Shown: positions 41,914-50,106 of the stretch, in pieces
Numbering within the stretch: the stretch's first letter is position 1
Layout of the letters: each line of letters starts with the position of its first letter
DNA from: Ilyomonas sp965277535
GTDB lineage: Bacteria > Bacteroidota > Bacteroidia > Chitinophagales > Chitinophagaceae
Direction: 5' to 3'
Length of the DNA: 64,000 nucleotides
NCBI GenBank assembly: GCA_965277535.1
Contig: OZ255825.1
Location: 1,922,001 to 1,986,000, forward strand
Translations under genes and position numbers: made by a program
Notes under the pieces: model-generated
Told to the model about the DNA's origin: nothing
The model's input: only the letters and a program-made list of their open reading frames with translations
Database searches by the model: none

Positions 41914-43656
41914 ATGGAAACTCTTACCATACAAAAAGAAAAGGCAACACAAGAAGCTCCAACTACCACGGTAATAACTGGCTCCCAAGCCCTGTTGGAA
42001 GCATTAATAGCTGAAGAAACAGAAGTCATTTTTGGTTACCCCGGCGGCGCCATCATGCCCATTTATGATGCGTTGTACGATTATCATGATAAATTAAAAC
42101 ACATTCTTGTTCGGCATGAGCAAGGTGGCATTCATGCAGCGCAGGGCTATGCACGCACATCGGGCAGAGTAGGCGTTGTATTTGCTACAAGCGGCCCTGG
42201 AGCCACCAATTTAGTAACCGGTTTAGCTGATGCACAAATAGACAGCACGCCGTTGGTTTGCGTTACCGGACAAGTGTTTGCGCACCTCTTAGGAACCGAT
42301 GCCTTTCAGGAAACAGATGTTATCAACATCACTACACCCGTTACCAAATGGAACTACCAGGTAACAGATGCAACCGAAATTCCTTCGGTGATGGCAAAGG
42401 CTTTTCACATTGCCCAGACAGGCAGACCGGGCCCTGTTTTAATTGACATTACCAAAAATGCACAGCTTCAAAAATTTGATTACAATGGTTACGAAAAAAT
42501 GAACCATTTGCGCAGTTATCGTCCTAAACCCATTGTGCGAAAAGAATACATTGAACAAGCTGCCAAACTGATTAATGAAGCCCAAAAACCATTTGTAATC
42601 TGGGGGCAGGGAGTGATATTGGGCAATGCTGAAAAAGAGTTTGCCTCCTTCATTGAAAAAAGTGGTATTCCCGCTGCGTGGACAATATTGGGCGTTGGTG
42701 CCATACCAACCAACCATCCGTTGAACGTAGGTATGCTGGGCATGCATGGTAATTACGGACCGAATGTACTAACCAACGAATGCGATGTGTTAATTGCCAT
42801 TGGTATGCGCTTCGACGACCGCGTAACCGGCAGGCTCGACAAATATGCGAAGCAGGCCAAAGTCATTCATTTAGACATTGACCCTGCCGAAATAGATAAG
42901 AATGTAAAAACAACTGTTCCGGTTTGGGGCGATTGCAAAGAAACGCTGCCTTTGCTTACTGAACTGGTTGCGAAAAAAGAACATCCGCAATGGCTGCAAC
43001 GCTTTAAGGATCTGGAAAAAGAGGAAATAGACGTTGTTATTTACGAAGAGCAAAATCCATCTACAGAAATATTAACGATGGGTGAAGTAATCAAAATATT
43101 GAACAAGTTGACAGGTGGCAATGCAGTGATCGTTACTGATGTGGGTCAGCATCAAATGGTGGCTTGTCGTTATACACTGTTTAATAATACAAGGAGCAAT
43201 GTTACATCGGGAGGTTTGGGCACGATGGGCTTTGCTCTGCCGGCTGCTATCGGTGCTAAATTTGGTGCGCCTGATAAAACAGTAGTTGCCATTGCAGGAG
43301 ATGGCGGCATCCAAATGACGATACAGGAATTGGGCACCATCATGCAAAGCAAAATAGATGTAAAGATTTTAATTTTAAACAACCAGTTTTTAGGCATGGT
43401 TCGGCAGTGGCAGCAACTGTTTCACGATAAAAGATATTCGTTTGTTGACATTACCAGTCCGGACTTTGTAGCCGTAGCCAAAGCATATAGCATTGAAGGC
43501 AAAAAAGTAGAGCATCGCAAAGAATTAAAAGAAGCCTTGCAAACAATGCTACAACACAATGGTGCGTACTTATTGGAAGTAATGGTGGGCAAAGAAAACA
43601 ATGTATTTCCAATGGTGCCGCAAGGTTGCAGTGTAAGCGAAATACGGTTAAAATAA
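41914..43656 (+). CDS. ilvB: acetolactate synthase, large (catalytic) subunit
   Basis: A 580-aa ThDP- and FAD-dependent enzyme forming acetolactate and acetohydroxybutyrate. It has the N-terminal GSQALLEALIAEETEVIFGYPGG near residue 24, the catalytic Glu in RHEQGGIHAAQGYAR near 68, and the ThDP motif GDGGIQMTIQELGTI ending ILNNQ near 455-490. Length is standard. The regulatory subunit ilvN is separated from it by an inserted methyltransferase gene. Confidence 0.95.
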   Translation: METLTIQKEKATQEAPTTTVITGSQALLEALIAEETEVIFGYPGGAIMPIYDALYDYHDKLKHILVRHEQGGIHAAQGYARTSGRVGVVFATSGPGATNLVTGLADAQIDSTPLVCVTGQVFAHLLGTDAFQETDVINITTPVTKWNYQVTDATEIPSVMAKAFHIAQTGRPGPVLIDITKNAQLQKFDYNGYEKMNHLRSYRPKPIVRKEYIEQAAKLINEAQKPFVIWGQGVILGNAEKEFASFIEKSGIPAAWTILGVGAIPTNHPLNVGMLGMHGNYGPNVLTNECDVLIAIGMRFDDRVTGRLDKYAKQAKVIHLDIDPAEIDKNVKTTVPVWGDCKETLPLLTELVAKKEHPQWLQRFKDLEKEEIDVVIYEEQNPSTEILTMGEVIKILNKLTGGNAVIVTDVGQHQMVACRYTLFNNTRSNVTSGGLGTMGFALPAAIGAKFGAPDKTVVAIAGDGGIQMTIQELGTIMQSKIDVKILILNNQFLGMVRQWQQLFHDKRYSFVDITSPDFVAVAKAYSIEGKKVEHRKELKEALQTMLQHNGAYLLEVMVGKENNVFPMVPQGCSVSEIRLK

Positions 43657-43668
43657 AAATCGGTAACG

Positions 43669-44256
43669 ATGATTGATACTGTTTTTACAGATATTCCTGT
43701 TCAGTATGAAAATATTTTGAGCGAAACAAAAAGGCTTGCTTTCTCGATGGCTTCCGATTTACAAACAGGAAGTTTATTAAAAACTTTGGTAACATCAAAG
43801 CCGTCGGCAAAACTATTAGAGTTGGGAACAGGAAGTGGTTTGGCAACTTCCTGGATTCTTGCAGGAATGGATGCAAATAGCAAATTGATAACGGTTGATA
43901 ACAACCAGGCACTAATCAATATTGCAAAACAATATTTGCCCGATGAAAGGGTGCAATTTATTTGTGCAGATGGATATGAATGGATATTATCTTATACAGG
44001 AGAGCCTTTCGATTTCATTTTTGCTGATGCTATGCCTGGTAAATATGATTTGTTCGAAGAAACATTTGCATTTGTAAAAGAGGGTGGTTTTTATATCATT
44101 GATGATATGCTTCCACAGCCTAATTGGCCGGAAGGGCATTCAGAGAAAGTAGAAAATTTTATTCATCATCTTGAACAAAGAAAGGATTTAAAACTGACTA
44201 AATTAAACTGGTCAACCGGAATTATCATCGTTACCAAAGTGAAAGAAATAAGTTAA
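43669..44256 (+). CDS. SAM-dependent O-methyltransferase-like protein
   Basis: A 195-aa class I methyltransferase of the small, catechol-OMT-like type. Motif I is LLELGTGSGLATSWIL near residue 49, followed by LITVDNNQALINIAKQY near 73 and FDFIFADAMPGKYD near 113, with a terminal IIIVTK strand. Substrate unknown. It lies 12 bases after ilvB and 20 before ilvN, so it must be part of the operon. Confidence 0.75.
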   Translation: MIDTVFTDIPVQYENILSETKRLAFSMASDLQTGSLLKTLVTSKPSAKLLELGTGSGLATSWILAGMDANSKLITVDNNQALINIAKQYLPDERVQFICADGYEWILSYTGEPFDFIFADAMPGKYDLFEETFAFVKEGGFYIIDDMLPQPNWPEGHSEKVENFIHHLEQRKDLKLTKLNWSTGIIIVTKVKEIS

Positions 44257-44276
44257 GTCATATTCAAAAAGAAATC

Positions 44277-44864
44277 ATGAAACAAGAATATACCATCACC
44301 ATTTATACCGAAAATCAAATCGGTTTGTTAAACAGGATCGCTATTATTTTTTCACGAAGAAAAATAAGTATTGACAGTATCAACTCGTCTCCTTCTGAAG
44401 TAGATAGCGTATATCGTTTTACCATCGTGGTAACGGAAACCGAAGAAGTGGTTTCTAAATTATGCAAACAAATAGAAAAGCAGGTGGAAGTGTTGAAAGC
44501 GTATTACAACACAGGTGATGAAATTATCTGGCAGGAACTGGCTTTGTACAAAGTACCCACCGACATCATCGCCGAAAAAGCAATTGTAGAGCGGCTTCTG
44601 CGCAAATGGGGCGCCCGTGCTGTGGTAATCCGTAAAGATTATACAGTGTTTGAAACCTCCGGTCATCGTGAAGAAACGGAAGGTTTAATAAAAGCTTTAG
44701 AACCTTACGGATTGATTGAATTTGTGCGCAGTGCCCGCGTTGCTATCATCAAAAGCAGCAACGGCTTTCACGAAAAATTGAAAGAGTTTGAAGAGCAGCA
44801 GCCAGGCGAGCATCTGGCGGAAAATGAATATCTCAATGAAAGAGAAGAAGTGTTTACGATGTGA
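44277..44864 (+). CDS. ilvN: acetolactate synthase, small (regulatory) subunit
   Basis: A 195-aa subunit with an N-terminal ACT domain (YTITIYTENQIGLLNRIAII, ISIDSINSSPSEVDSVYRFT) that binds valine for feedback inhibition, followed by the ALS_ss_C domain (ARAVVIRKDYTVFETSGHRE near residue 117, LEPYGLIEFVRSARVAIIKS near 142). It is longer than E. coli IlvH by ~30 acidic residues at the C-terminus. It partners IlvB. Confidence 0.92.
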   Translation: MKQEYTITIYTENQIGLLNRIAIIFSRRKISIDSINSSPSEVDSVYRFTIVVTETEEVVSKLCKQIEKQVEVLKAYYNTGDEIIWQELALYKVPTDIIAEKAIVERLLRKWGARAVVIRKDYTVFETSGHREETEGLIKALEPYGLIEFVRSARVAIIKSSNGFHEKLKEFEEQQPGEHLAENEYLNEREEVFTM

Positions 44865-44912
44865 TGGATTTCTGCATCATTACTATAAACAATAACACTC
44901 AGTATTATTTGT

Positions 44913-45338
44913 ATGAAAACAAACTTTGTAAACCGTTTTTATTTTTCACCTTTAGAAAACAAAGGCTTGCACATTCTCAAAACCATTCCTGTTCTTCGCA
45001 TATTTGATTATGCCAAAGCCATCGAATTTTATATTGACTGGCTCGGCTTTACGCTGGTTTGGGAACACCATTTTGAAGACAATACACCTGCTTACATAGA
45101 AGTGGTGAAAGGTTCGCTAACACTGCATTTGAGCGAACATCATGGCGATGGAACACCCGGTACACATGTTTTTATCTGGTGTGAAGGCATTAAGGAATAT
45201 CATGAAGAATTGATTAACAAAAAGTATAAATATAACCGGCCGGGTTTAGAAAAAACGTTTTACGGCGCATTGGCTTTTACAGTGAATGATCCATTCAACA
45301 ATAGAATTATTTTCAACGAAAAAATAGCAGAAGAATAA
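44913..45338 (+). CDS. glyoxalase-superfamily (VOC) protein
   Basis: A 141-aa protein of the bleomycin-resistance/glyoxalase fold: KTIPVLRIFDYAKAIEFYID, WLGFTLVWEHHFEDNTPAYI, LTLHLSEHHGDGTPGTHVFIW near residue 70, and FTVNDPFNNRIIF at the end. HH and the E near the end could be metal ligands. Members detoxify or bind small molecules; the substrate is unknown. It lies between ilvN and ilvC. Confidence 0.8.
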   Translation: MKTNFVNRFYFSPLENKGLHILKTIPVLRIFDYAKAIEFYIDWLGFTLVWEHHFEDNTPAYIEVVKGSLTLHLSEHHGDGTPGTHVFIWCEGIKEYHEELINKKYKYNRPGLEKTFYGALAFTVNDPFNNRIIFNEKIAEE

Positions 45339-45376
45339 AAAAATTAAATCTTCTTTTTAAAATCAACACAAATAAA

Positions 45377-46426
45377 ATGGCAAAACTAAACTTCGGTGGC
45401 GTGGAAGAAAACGTAGTAACACGCGACGAATTTCCATTGAGCAAAGCACAAGAAATACTAAGCAGCGAAACGGTTGCCGTTATTGGCTATGGTGTTCAGG
45501 GACCGGGACAGGCATTGAACCAAAGAGACAATGGCATTAAAGTAATCGTAGGTCAGCGAAAGGAAAGCAAAACATGGGATAAAGCAGTGAGCGATGGCTT
45601 TGTACCCGGCGAAACCCTATTTGAAATAGAAGAAGCTCTGGAAAAGGGAACCATCATTTGTTACTTACTAAGTGATGCCGCACAAATTGAATTGTGGCCC
45701 ACCGTAAAAAAACACCTAACACCCGGTAAAGCCCTATACTTCTCTCACGGTTTTGGCATTACATTCAATGAGCAAACCGGCATCATTCCTCCAAAAGATG
45801 TTGATGTGTTTTTAGTGGCGCCCAAAGGCTCCGGCACTTCATTGCGCCGTATGTTTTTGCAGGGCAGGGGTTTGAATAGCTCGTATGCCATTTATCAGGA
45901 TGCAACAGGCAAAGCAAAGGACAGAGTGATTGCGCTGGGTATTGCAGTAGGCAGCGGCTATTTGTTTGAAACTGATTTTCGCAAAGAAGTATTCAGCGAT
46001 TTAACCGGCGAACGCGGCACATTGATGGGCGCCATTCAAGGCATTTTTGCTGCACAATATGAAGTGCTTCGCAGCAAAGGTCATACGCCATCGGAAGCCT
46101 TTAACGAAACGGTAGAAGAGCTTACGCAAAGCCTTATGCCGCTTGTGGCAGAAAACGGCATGGACTGGATGTATGCCAACTGTAGCACCACAGCGCAACG
46201 CGGTGCTTTGGATTGGTGGAAGAAGTTTAAAGACGCTACGCAGCCGGTGTTTAATGAGCTGTATGAAAGTGTTGCTGCAGGCAAGGAAAGTCAGCGTTCT
46301 ATTGATTCAAACAGCCAGAAAGATTATCGCGAAAAATTGAATGAAGAGTTGAAAGAACTGCGCGAAAGTGAAATGTGGCAGGCGGGCAAAACGGTGAGAA
46401 GCTTGCGACCGGAAAATCAGCAATAG
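45377..46426 (+). CDS. ilvC: ketol-acid reductoisomerase, class I
   Basis: A 349-aa NADPH- and Mg-dependent enzyme converting acetolactate to dihydroxyisovalerate. The Rossmann loop is VIGYGVQGPGQALNQRD near residue 35 with the phosphate-binding VGQRKESKTW near 55; the metal-site acids lie in SDLTGERGTLMGAIQGIF near 212 and EELTQSLMPLVAENGMDWMY near 245. The final codons (GKTVRSLRPENQQ) are repeated with only synonymous changes at 47112-47153, after the downstream TA module. Confidence 0.96.
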   Translation: MAKLNFGGVEENVVTRDEFPLSKAQEILSSETVAVIGYGVQGPGQALNQRDNGIKVIVGQRKESKTWDKAVSDGFVPGETLFEIEEALEKGTIICYLLSDAAQIELWPTVKKHLTPGKALYFSHGFGITFNEQTGIIPPKDVDVFLVAPKGSGTSLRRMFLQGRGLNSSYAIYQDATGKAKDRVIALGIAVGSGYLFETDFRKEVFSDLTGERGTLMGAIQGIFAAQYEVLRSKGHTPSEAFNETVEELTQSLMPLVAENGMDWMYANCSTTAQRGALDWWKKFKDATQPVFNELYESVAAGKESQRSIDSNSQKDYREKLNEELKELRESEMWQAGKTVRSLRPENQQ

Positions 46427-46432
46427 TATTTA

Positions 46433-46464
46433 AAAAAATAGCCAGCAATTGTTGGCTATTTTTT
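46433..46464 (+). terminator. terminator after ilvC
   Basis: AAAAAATAGCCA, loop GCAATTGT, TGGCTATTTTTT. The symmetric A/T tails make it work in either direction. Confidence 0.85.
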
Positions 46465-46561
46465 ATAAGAGAATTGCCACAATACTTCCAATAAGTAATC
46501 TCTCTCTAACGGTAACAGCATTGACAAACTTTCTTACCTTTATATCCTAACATTTACGCTA

Positions 46562-46810
46562 ATGAATTCCGCTTTAAAGCAAGAATTAATCGAAAAGATC
46601 GCTGTTACAAATGATGATGAGCTGTTGCAAATTTTAAAAGCTGATTATGATTATTTCATGAAGGAAAATGAAGCTGATGTTTTGGATGAACTATCACAAA
46701 GTGATAGAGAAGAACTGGTAAATATATTAAAAGAGCCATTTGGTGAAAACACAGAGTCGTATGAAGACTTTAAAAGAGCAACCAACAGATGGCGTACAAA
46801 ATCGTTGTAA
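46562..46810 (+). CDS. antitoxin of a RelBE/ParDE-type module
   Basis: An 82-aa acidic helical protein (MNSALKQELIEKIAVTNDDE, LLQILKADYDYFMKEN, LSQSDREELVNILKEPFG) ending in a tail that contacts the toxin (YEDFKRATNRWRTKSL). It overlaps the toxin by 22 bases. It resembles the addiction-module components annotated before RelE/ParE toxins in Bacteroidota. Confidence 0.75.
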   Translation: MNSALKQELIEKIAVTNDDELLQILKADYDYFMKENEADVLDELSQSDREELVNILKEPFGENTESYEDFKRATNRWRTKSL

Positions 46811-47097
46811 AGAAGCGCTTTACGAATAAAGTAAGTAAACTTCTCCTTTACTTAGAAAAAGAATGGAGCAAAGAAGTTGCTGAAAAGTTTCTTGCAAAAT
46901 TAGATAAGCGAATCGTCAACCTATCTTTCCAGCCATTTACAGGTATGCCCGTTTCTTCTTTTGAAAATGTTCGTTCTGTATTAATAACCAAACACAATCG
47001 CTTGTATTACAGAATTAAAGACTCGATTGTTGAGATTATAAATCTGTATGACACAAGAATGAAACTTGACAAAAATCAGTTTAAGAAAAGTCAATGA
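46789..47097 (+). CDS. RelE/ParE family toxin
   Basis: A 102-aa basic protein: YKIVVKKRFTNKVSKLLLYL, EKEWSKEVAEKFLAKLDKRI, PFTGMPVSSFENVRSVLITKHN and YYRIKDSIVEIINLYDTRM. This is the RelE/ParE fold with the conserved C-terminal strand. It probably inhibits translation or gyrase. The module lies between ilvC and a second copy of the ilvC 3' end. Confidence 0.85.
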   Translation: MAYKIVVKKRFTNKVSKLLLYLEKEWSKEVAEKFLAKLDKRIVNLSFQPFTGMPVSSFENVRSVLITKHNRLYYRIKDSIVEIINLYDTRMKLDKNQFKKSQ

Positions 47098-47111
47098 AAA
47101 CAAATGTATAA

Positions 47112-47153
47112 GGTAAAACGGTGAGAAGCCTGCGACCGGAGAACCAGCAATAA
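47112..47153 (+). pseudogene. displaced second copy of the ilvC 3' end
   Basis: Forty-two bases encode GKTVRSLRPENQQ plus a stop, the exact end of IlvC. Against 46385-46426 there are five differences, all silent: GGC/GGT, TTG/CTG, GAA/GAG, AAT/AAC and TAG/TAA. Upstream of the GGT only AAATGT is shared. The fragment has no start and is not expressed as a protein. Confidence 0.9.
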
Positions 47154-47198
47154 ACTTTTTTAGAAAAAACAACTATGCGCACAATTTACCTTTATGCG

Positions 47199-47206
47199 TA
47201 TCTTTG
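47199..47206 (+). promoter_or_regulatory. -7 promoter element of the DUF6364/PIN module
   Basis: TATCTTTG, a perfect TAnnTTTG, ends five bases before ATG 47212; a weak ATG in place of TTG at 47175-47177 would be the -33. It favours 47212 over the in-frame ATG at 47194 as the start and predicts a leaderless or nearly leaderless mRNA. Confidence 0.5.
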
Positions 47207-47211
47207 TTTTT

Positions 47212-47460
47212 ATGAAAGCAAGATTGAATCTTACAATCGAAGAAGATTTATTAAACAAAGCAAAAGTGTACGCTGAAAAAAATGGAAGCAGCGTTTCGCA
47301 GCTTGTTGAAGATTACTTTATGCAAATCACAGCAAAACCAAAACGAAAGTCATTATTAGATATGATCGAAGACTTGCCAGAACCAAAAATAACTTTCCCG
47401 AAAGATTTTGATTTCAAGAAAGAATATTACGAGCAAAACAAAAAGAAGTATGGTTTTTAA
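47212..47460 (+). CDS. DUF6364-type antitoxin
   Basis: An 82-aa ribbon-helix-helix-like antitoxin: MKARLNLTIEEDLLNKAKVY, AEKNGSSVSQLVEDYF, then a tail with LLDMIEDLPEP and the end YYEQNKKKYGF. The stop overlaps the toxin start (ATGGTTTTTAA). A closely similar but toxin-less antitoxin lies at 35278-35520. Confidence 0.8.
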   Translation: MKARLNLTIEEDLLNKAKVYAEKNGSSVSQLVEDYFMQITAKPKRKSLLDMIEDLPEPKITFPKDFDFKKEYYEQNKKKYGF

Positions 47461-47878
47461 AATCGTTCCTGATGCCAACATTCTTCTTGATTTAATGTTG
47501 AAACGATCGGATGATTATGAAGATTTGCATAGAATTTATCAGAGCATTGTTGAAAACAGGTACCATGGTTTTGTAACTACTTCCATTGTTCATACCTGCG
47601 GCTATTGGCTCAGCAAAGCGTTTACTGAAATGTATGCAAAACAAACTTTGATTGGCTTACTCAACGATGTGCGAATCATTGATGCTCCGCATCGCATCGT
47701 TGAAGACGCCTTGTATTCCGACATGAAGGATATTGAAGATGCGCTTCAATACTATACAGCACTGCATCACAAATTAGACGTTTTTATTTCAAGAGATAAG
47801 GGCTTTATTAAATCATCAAAGCCAATACTTCCTGTCCTTCATCCAAAAGATTTTATAAAGAGATACATTGATAATTAG
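47450..47878 (+). CDS. PIN domain toxin
   Basis: A 142-aa PIN-fold ribonuclease: MVFKIVPDANILLDLMLKRS with the first catalytic Asp, VTTSIVHTCGYWLSKAFTE near residue 40, SDMKDIEDALQYYTAL near 90 with the acidic D-x2-DA motif, and VFISRDKGFIKSS near 113 with the last Asp. All expected acidic residues are present. ATG at 47450 overlaps the antitoxin stop. It ends 11 bases before ilvA. Confidence 0.85.
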   Translation: MVFKIVPDANILLDLMLKRSDDYEDLHRIYQSIVENRYHGFVTTSIVHTCGYWLSKAFTEMYAKQTLIGLLNDVRIIDAPHRIVEDALYSDMKDIEDALQYYTALHHKLDVFISRDKGFIKSSKPILPVLHPKDFIKRYIDN

Positions 47879-47889
47879 GTTTATAGAAA

Positions 47890-49143
47890 ATGACAACACT
47901 CACTTTACTTCCCGCTTTCAACTTCACCGCAGCCGCTGAGCGTTTGAAAGGCATCATTGTTAGAACACCACTCTCTTTCAATCAAAATTTATCCCGCAAA
48001 TACAACGCGAACATCTATCTCAAGCGCGAAGATTTGCAAGTGGTGAGAAGCTACAAATTGCGCGGCGCTTACAACATGATAAGCTCATTATCCCAAGAAC
48101 AATTAACCAATGGTGTGGTGTGTGCAAGCGCTGGTAACCACGCACAGGGGTTTGCTTATAGCTGCAAACAGATGGACATAAAAGGCGTTGTTTTTATGCC
48201 CGGAATTACGCCAAAACAAAAAGTAACGCAAACAAGAATGTGGGGTGAAAACAACATTGAAATCAAACTCATTGGGGATACTTATGACGATTGTGCTATG
48301 GCTGCAATGCAATACACCAAAGAGCACAATATGACCTTTATTCCGCCTTTTGATAATTATAAAATCATGGAAGGCCAGGGAACAGTAGGCATGGAAATTC
48401 TGGAAGATTTACCAACCGTTGATTATCTTTTTCTTCCTATTGGCGGCGGTGGTTTGGCAAGTGGTGCCGGCACTTTTTTCAAACAAAATAGTGCAAAAAC
48501 AAAAATCATCGGCGCCGAGCCGGAAGGCGCGCCCAGCATGAAACGCGCGCTGGAAGCCGGTCATCCGGTAACGCTTGTTTCTATTGATAAATTTGTGGAT
48601 GGCGCTGCCGTTAAACGCGTGGGTGATATCACATTTAGCGTTTGCAAAGAAGTGCTGGATGATATGCTCGCCGTGCCCGAAGGAAAAATATGTTCAGTGA
48701 TTTTGGAAATGTACAATAAAGATGCGATTGTGGTAGAACCGGCGGGTGCATTATCGGTTGCGGCGTTGGATTTTTATAAAGATAAAATTAAGGGCAAAAA
48801 CGTAGTGTGCATTATCAGCGGAAGCAATAACGATATTGACAGGATGCCCGAGATAAAAGAACGGTCATTGCAATACGAAGGTTTGAAACATTATTTCCTT
48901 ATTCGCTTTGCACAGCGTCCTGGTGCATTGCGTGATTTTTTAAATTTTGTATTAGGCCCGACTGACGATATTACCCGTTTTGAATACATGCAAAAAACAA
49001 ACAAGGAAAGCGGTCCGGCCCTTGTTGGCATTGAGCTTCAGAAGCGCGACGATTATGAATTATTGGTTGAAAAAATGAAGCAGTACAATGTTGATTTTAC
49101 TGAGTTGATTAAGGATGATATTTTGTTTGGTTATTTGGTTTGA
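47890..49143 (+). CDS. ilvA: threonine ammonia-lyase (biosynthetic threonine deaminase)
   Basis: A 417-aa PLP enzyme forming 2-oxobutyrate from threonine for isoleucine synthesis. The PLP lysine is in YLKREDLQVVRSYKLRGAYN near residue 58, with SAGNHAQGFAYSC near 78, the glycine-rich phosphate loop LPIGGGGLASGAG near 180 and IISGSNND near 310. A single C-terminal ACT-like domain (HYFLIRFAQRPGALRDFLNF) occupies ~335-417, as in short IlvA forms. It closes the leu-ilv cluster. Confidence 0.94.
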   Translation: MTTLTLLPAFNFTAAAERLKGIIVRTPLSFNQNLSRKYNANIYLKREDLQVVRSYKLRGAYNMISSLSQEQLTNGVVCASAGNHAQGFAYSCKQMDIKGVVFMPGITPKQKVTQTRMWGENNIEIKLIGDTYDDCAMAAMQYTKEHNMTFIPPFDNYKIMEGQGTVGMEILEDLPTVDYLFLPIGGGGLASGAGTFFKQNSAKTKIIGAEPEGAPSMKRALEAGHPVTLVSIDKFVDGAAVKRVGDITFSVCKEVLDDMLAVPEGKICSVILEMYNKDAIVVEPAGALSVAALDFYKDKIKGKNVVCIISGSNNDIDRMPEIKERSLQYEGLKHYFLIRFAQRPGALRDFLNFVLGPTDDITRFEYMQKTNKESGPALVGIELQKRDDYELLVEKMKQYNVDFTELIKDDILFGYLV

Positions 49144-49308
49144 CGGTGTGAAAGATGAAATAAAAACAGTTGTAATTATTTAGAAGAATTTGAACAAAAG
49201 CAATTCGCATTTCAATTTTAAATTGCTATTATTGCTTGCTAAAAAATATTTCCATTTATCACATTCAATTTCACTCTTTAAAAACGGTACTCATCAAAAA
49301 CAACTCTT

Positions 49309-49788
49309 ATGAAAAAAATTTTCATTGCTATCTCTTTGCTCCTCCTTTCTACCACTTTTCTGAAAGCGCAAACTGCTGCCAAAAGTGTATATGTTGAATT
49401 GGCTGGTCCTGGTATCGCCTCTATTAATTATGACACCCGTTTTTCTAAAACCGAAGGCGGTTTAGGTGGGCGCATAGGAGCGGGTTATTTCGCTTCAAGC
49501 GGAGCCAGTTTGCTTACCGTTCCTGTTGGATTAAATTATTTGATTGGAAAAGATAGAAAAAACTACTTCGAGGCTGGTGCCGGCTTTACGTATTTACATG
49601 CTCATGGCGACGATATCTCTATTGGTGATGCCAATAGCACCTCCGGCTCATTCGGTCATTTAAGCTTTGGCTATCGTTTGCAACCTGCTAACGGCGGTTT
49701 TACATTTAGAGCTGCCATAGTTCCTATTTTTGGCAAAGGCTTTTTTATACCTTATTATTTCGGGATTTCTTTTGGGTATAAGTTCTAA
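49309..49788 (+). CDS. small outer-membrane beta-barrel-like protein
   Basis: A 159-aa exported protein: signal peptide KKIFIAISLLLLSTTFLKAQ, then alternating hydrophobic strands (VYVELAGPGIASINYDTRF, LGGRIGAGYFASSG, YFEAGAGFTYLHAHGD, HLSFGYRLQP) and a final strand YYFGISFGYKF with a terminal aromatic, typical of outer-membrane beta barrels. No specific family recognised. It stands alone. Confidence 0.6.
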   Translation: MKKIFIAISLLLLSTTFLKAQTAAKSVYVELAGPGIASINYDTRFSKTEGGLGGRIGAGYFASSGASLLTVPVGLNYLIGKDRKNYFEAGAGFTYLHAHGDDISIGDANSTSGSFGHLSFGYRLQPANGGFTFRAAIVPIFGKGFFIPYYFGISFGYKF

Positions 49789-50001
49789 GTTTTGTTTTGC
49801 TGATAAAAGCATTTGTAACTACTGATGAACTGCAACTTGCCTACGGCCAGACTCGTAACAAGCAATGACCACAGTTCAACCGAAAGATTGAACGATGACA
49901 GCCCCAAAATAGCGGCAAAAACAAATCCATCAACATAGGTGTACACTGTTCGTATCATCTGGTTCCGACAAAACCTTTTGCAAAATATTCAATCTTCAAT
50001 C
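49789..50001. other. intergenic region before the rplK promoter
   Basis: Part of a 318-base gap. No ORF, hairpin with T-run or tRNA was seen here; the regulatory content lies at 50002-50093. Confidence 0.5.
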
Positions 50002-50032
50002 TTACTTATTCAATCTAATTCCTCTACCTTCG
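50002..50032 (+). promoter_or_regulatory. probable rplK operon promoter
   Basis: TACCTTCG at 50025-50032 is one base off TAnnTTTG, with TTA at 50002-50004 and a 20-base spacer in place of the -33 TTG. The start would fall near 50039, shortly before the L1-type leader. Confidence 0.5.
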
Positions 50033-50058
50033 CGCTCCCAAAAAGTTCTTTGTGAAAA

Positions 50059-50093
50059 TTGGGAGCCCGCCACAAGCGAGGCGTTATCACCAA
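50059..50093 (+). promoter_or_regulatory. ribosomal protein L1-binding leader
   Basis: TTGGGAGCCCGCC, loop ACAAGCGA, GGCGTTATCACCAA. TTGG pairs with CCAA and CGCC with GGCG, leaving GGGAGCC and TTATCA as the internal asymmetric loop. This matches the L1 operator found before rplK/rplA in many bacteria, which mimics the L1 site on 23S rRNA. It would allow excess L1 to repress translation of the operon. Confidence 0.7.
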
Positions 50094-50106
50094 AAAATTT
50101 TATCAA

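Noticed and set aside
50059..50106. Upstream extension of rplK
   Set aside because: The bases form the L1-binding leader, and L11 proteins begin at MAKE.
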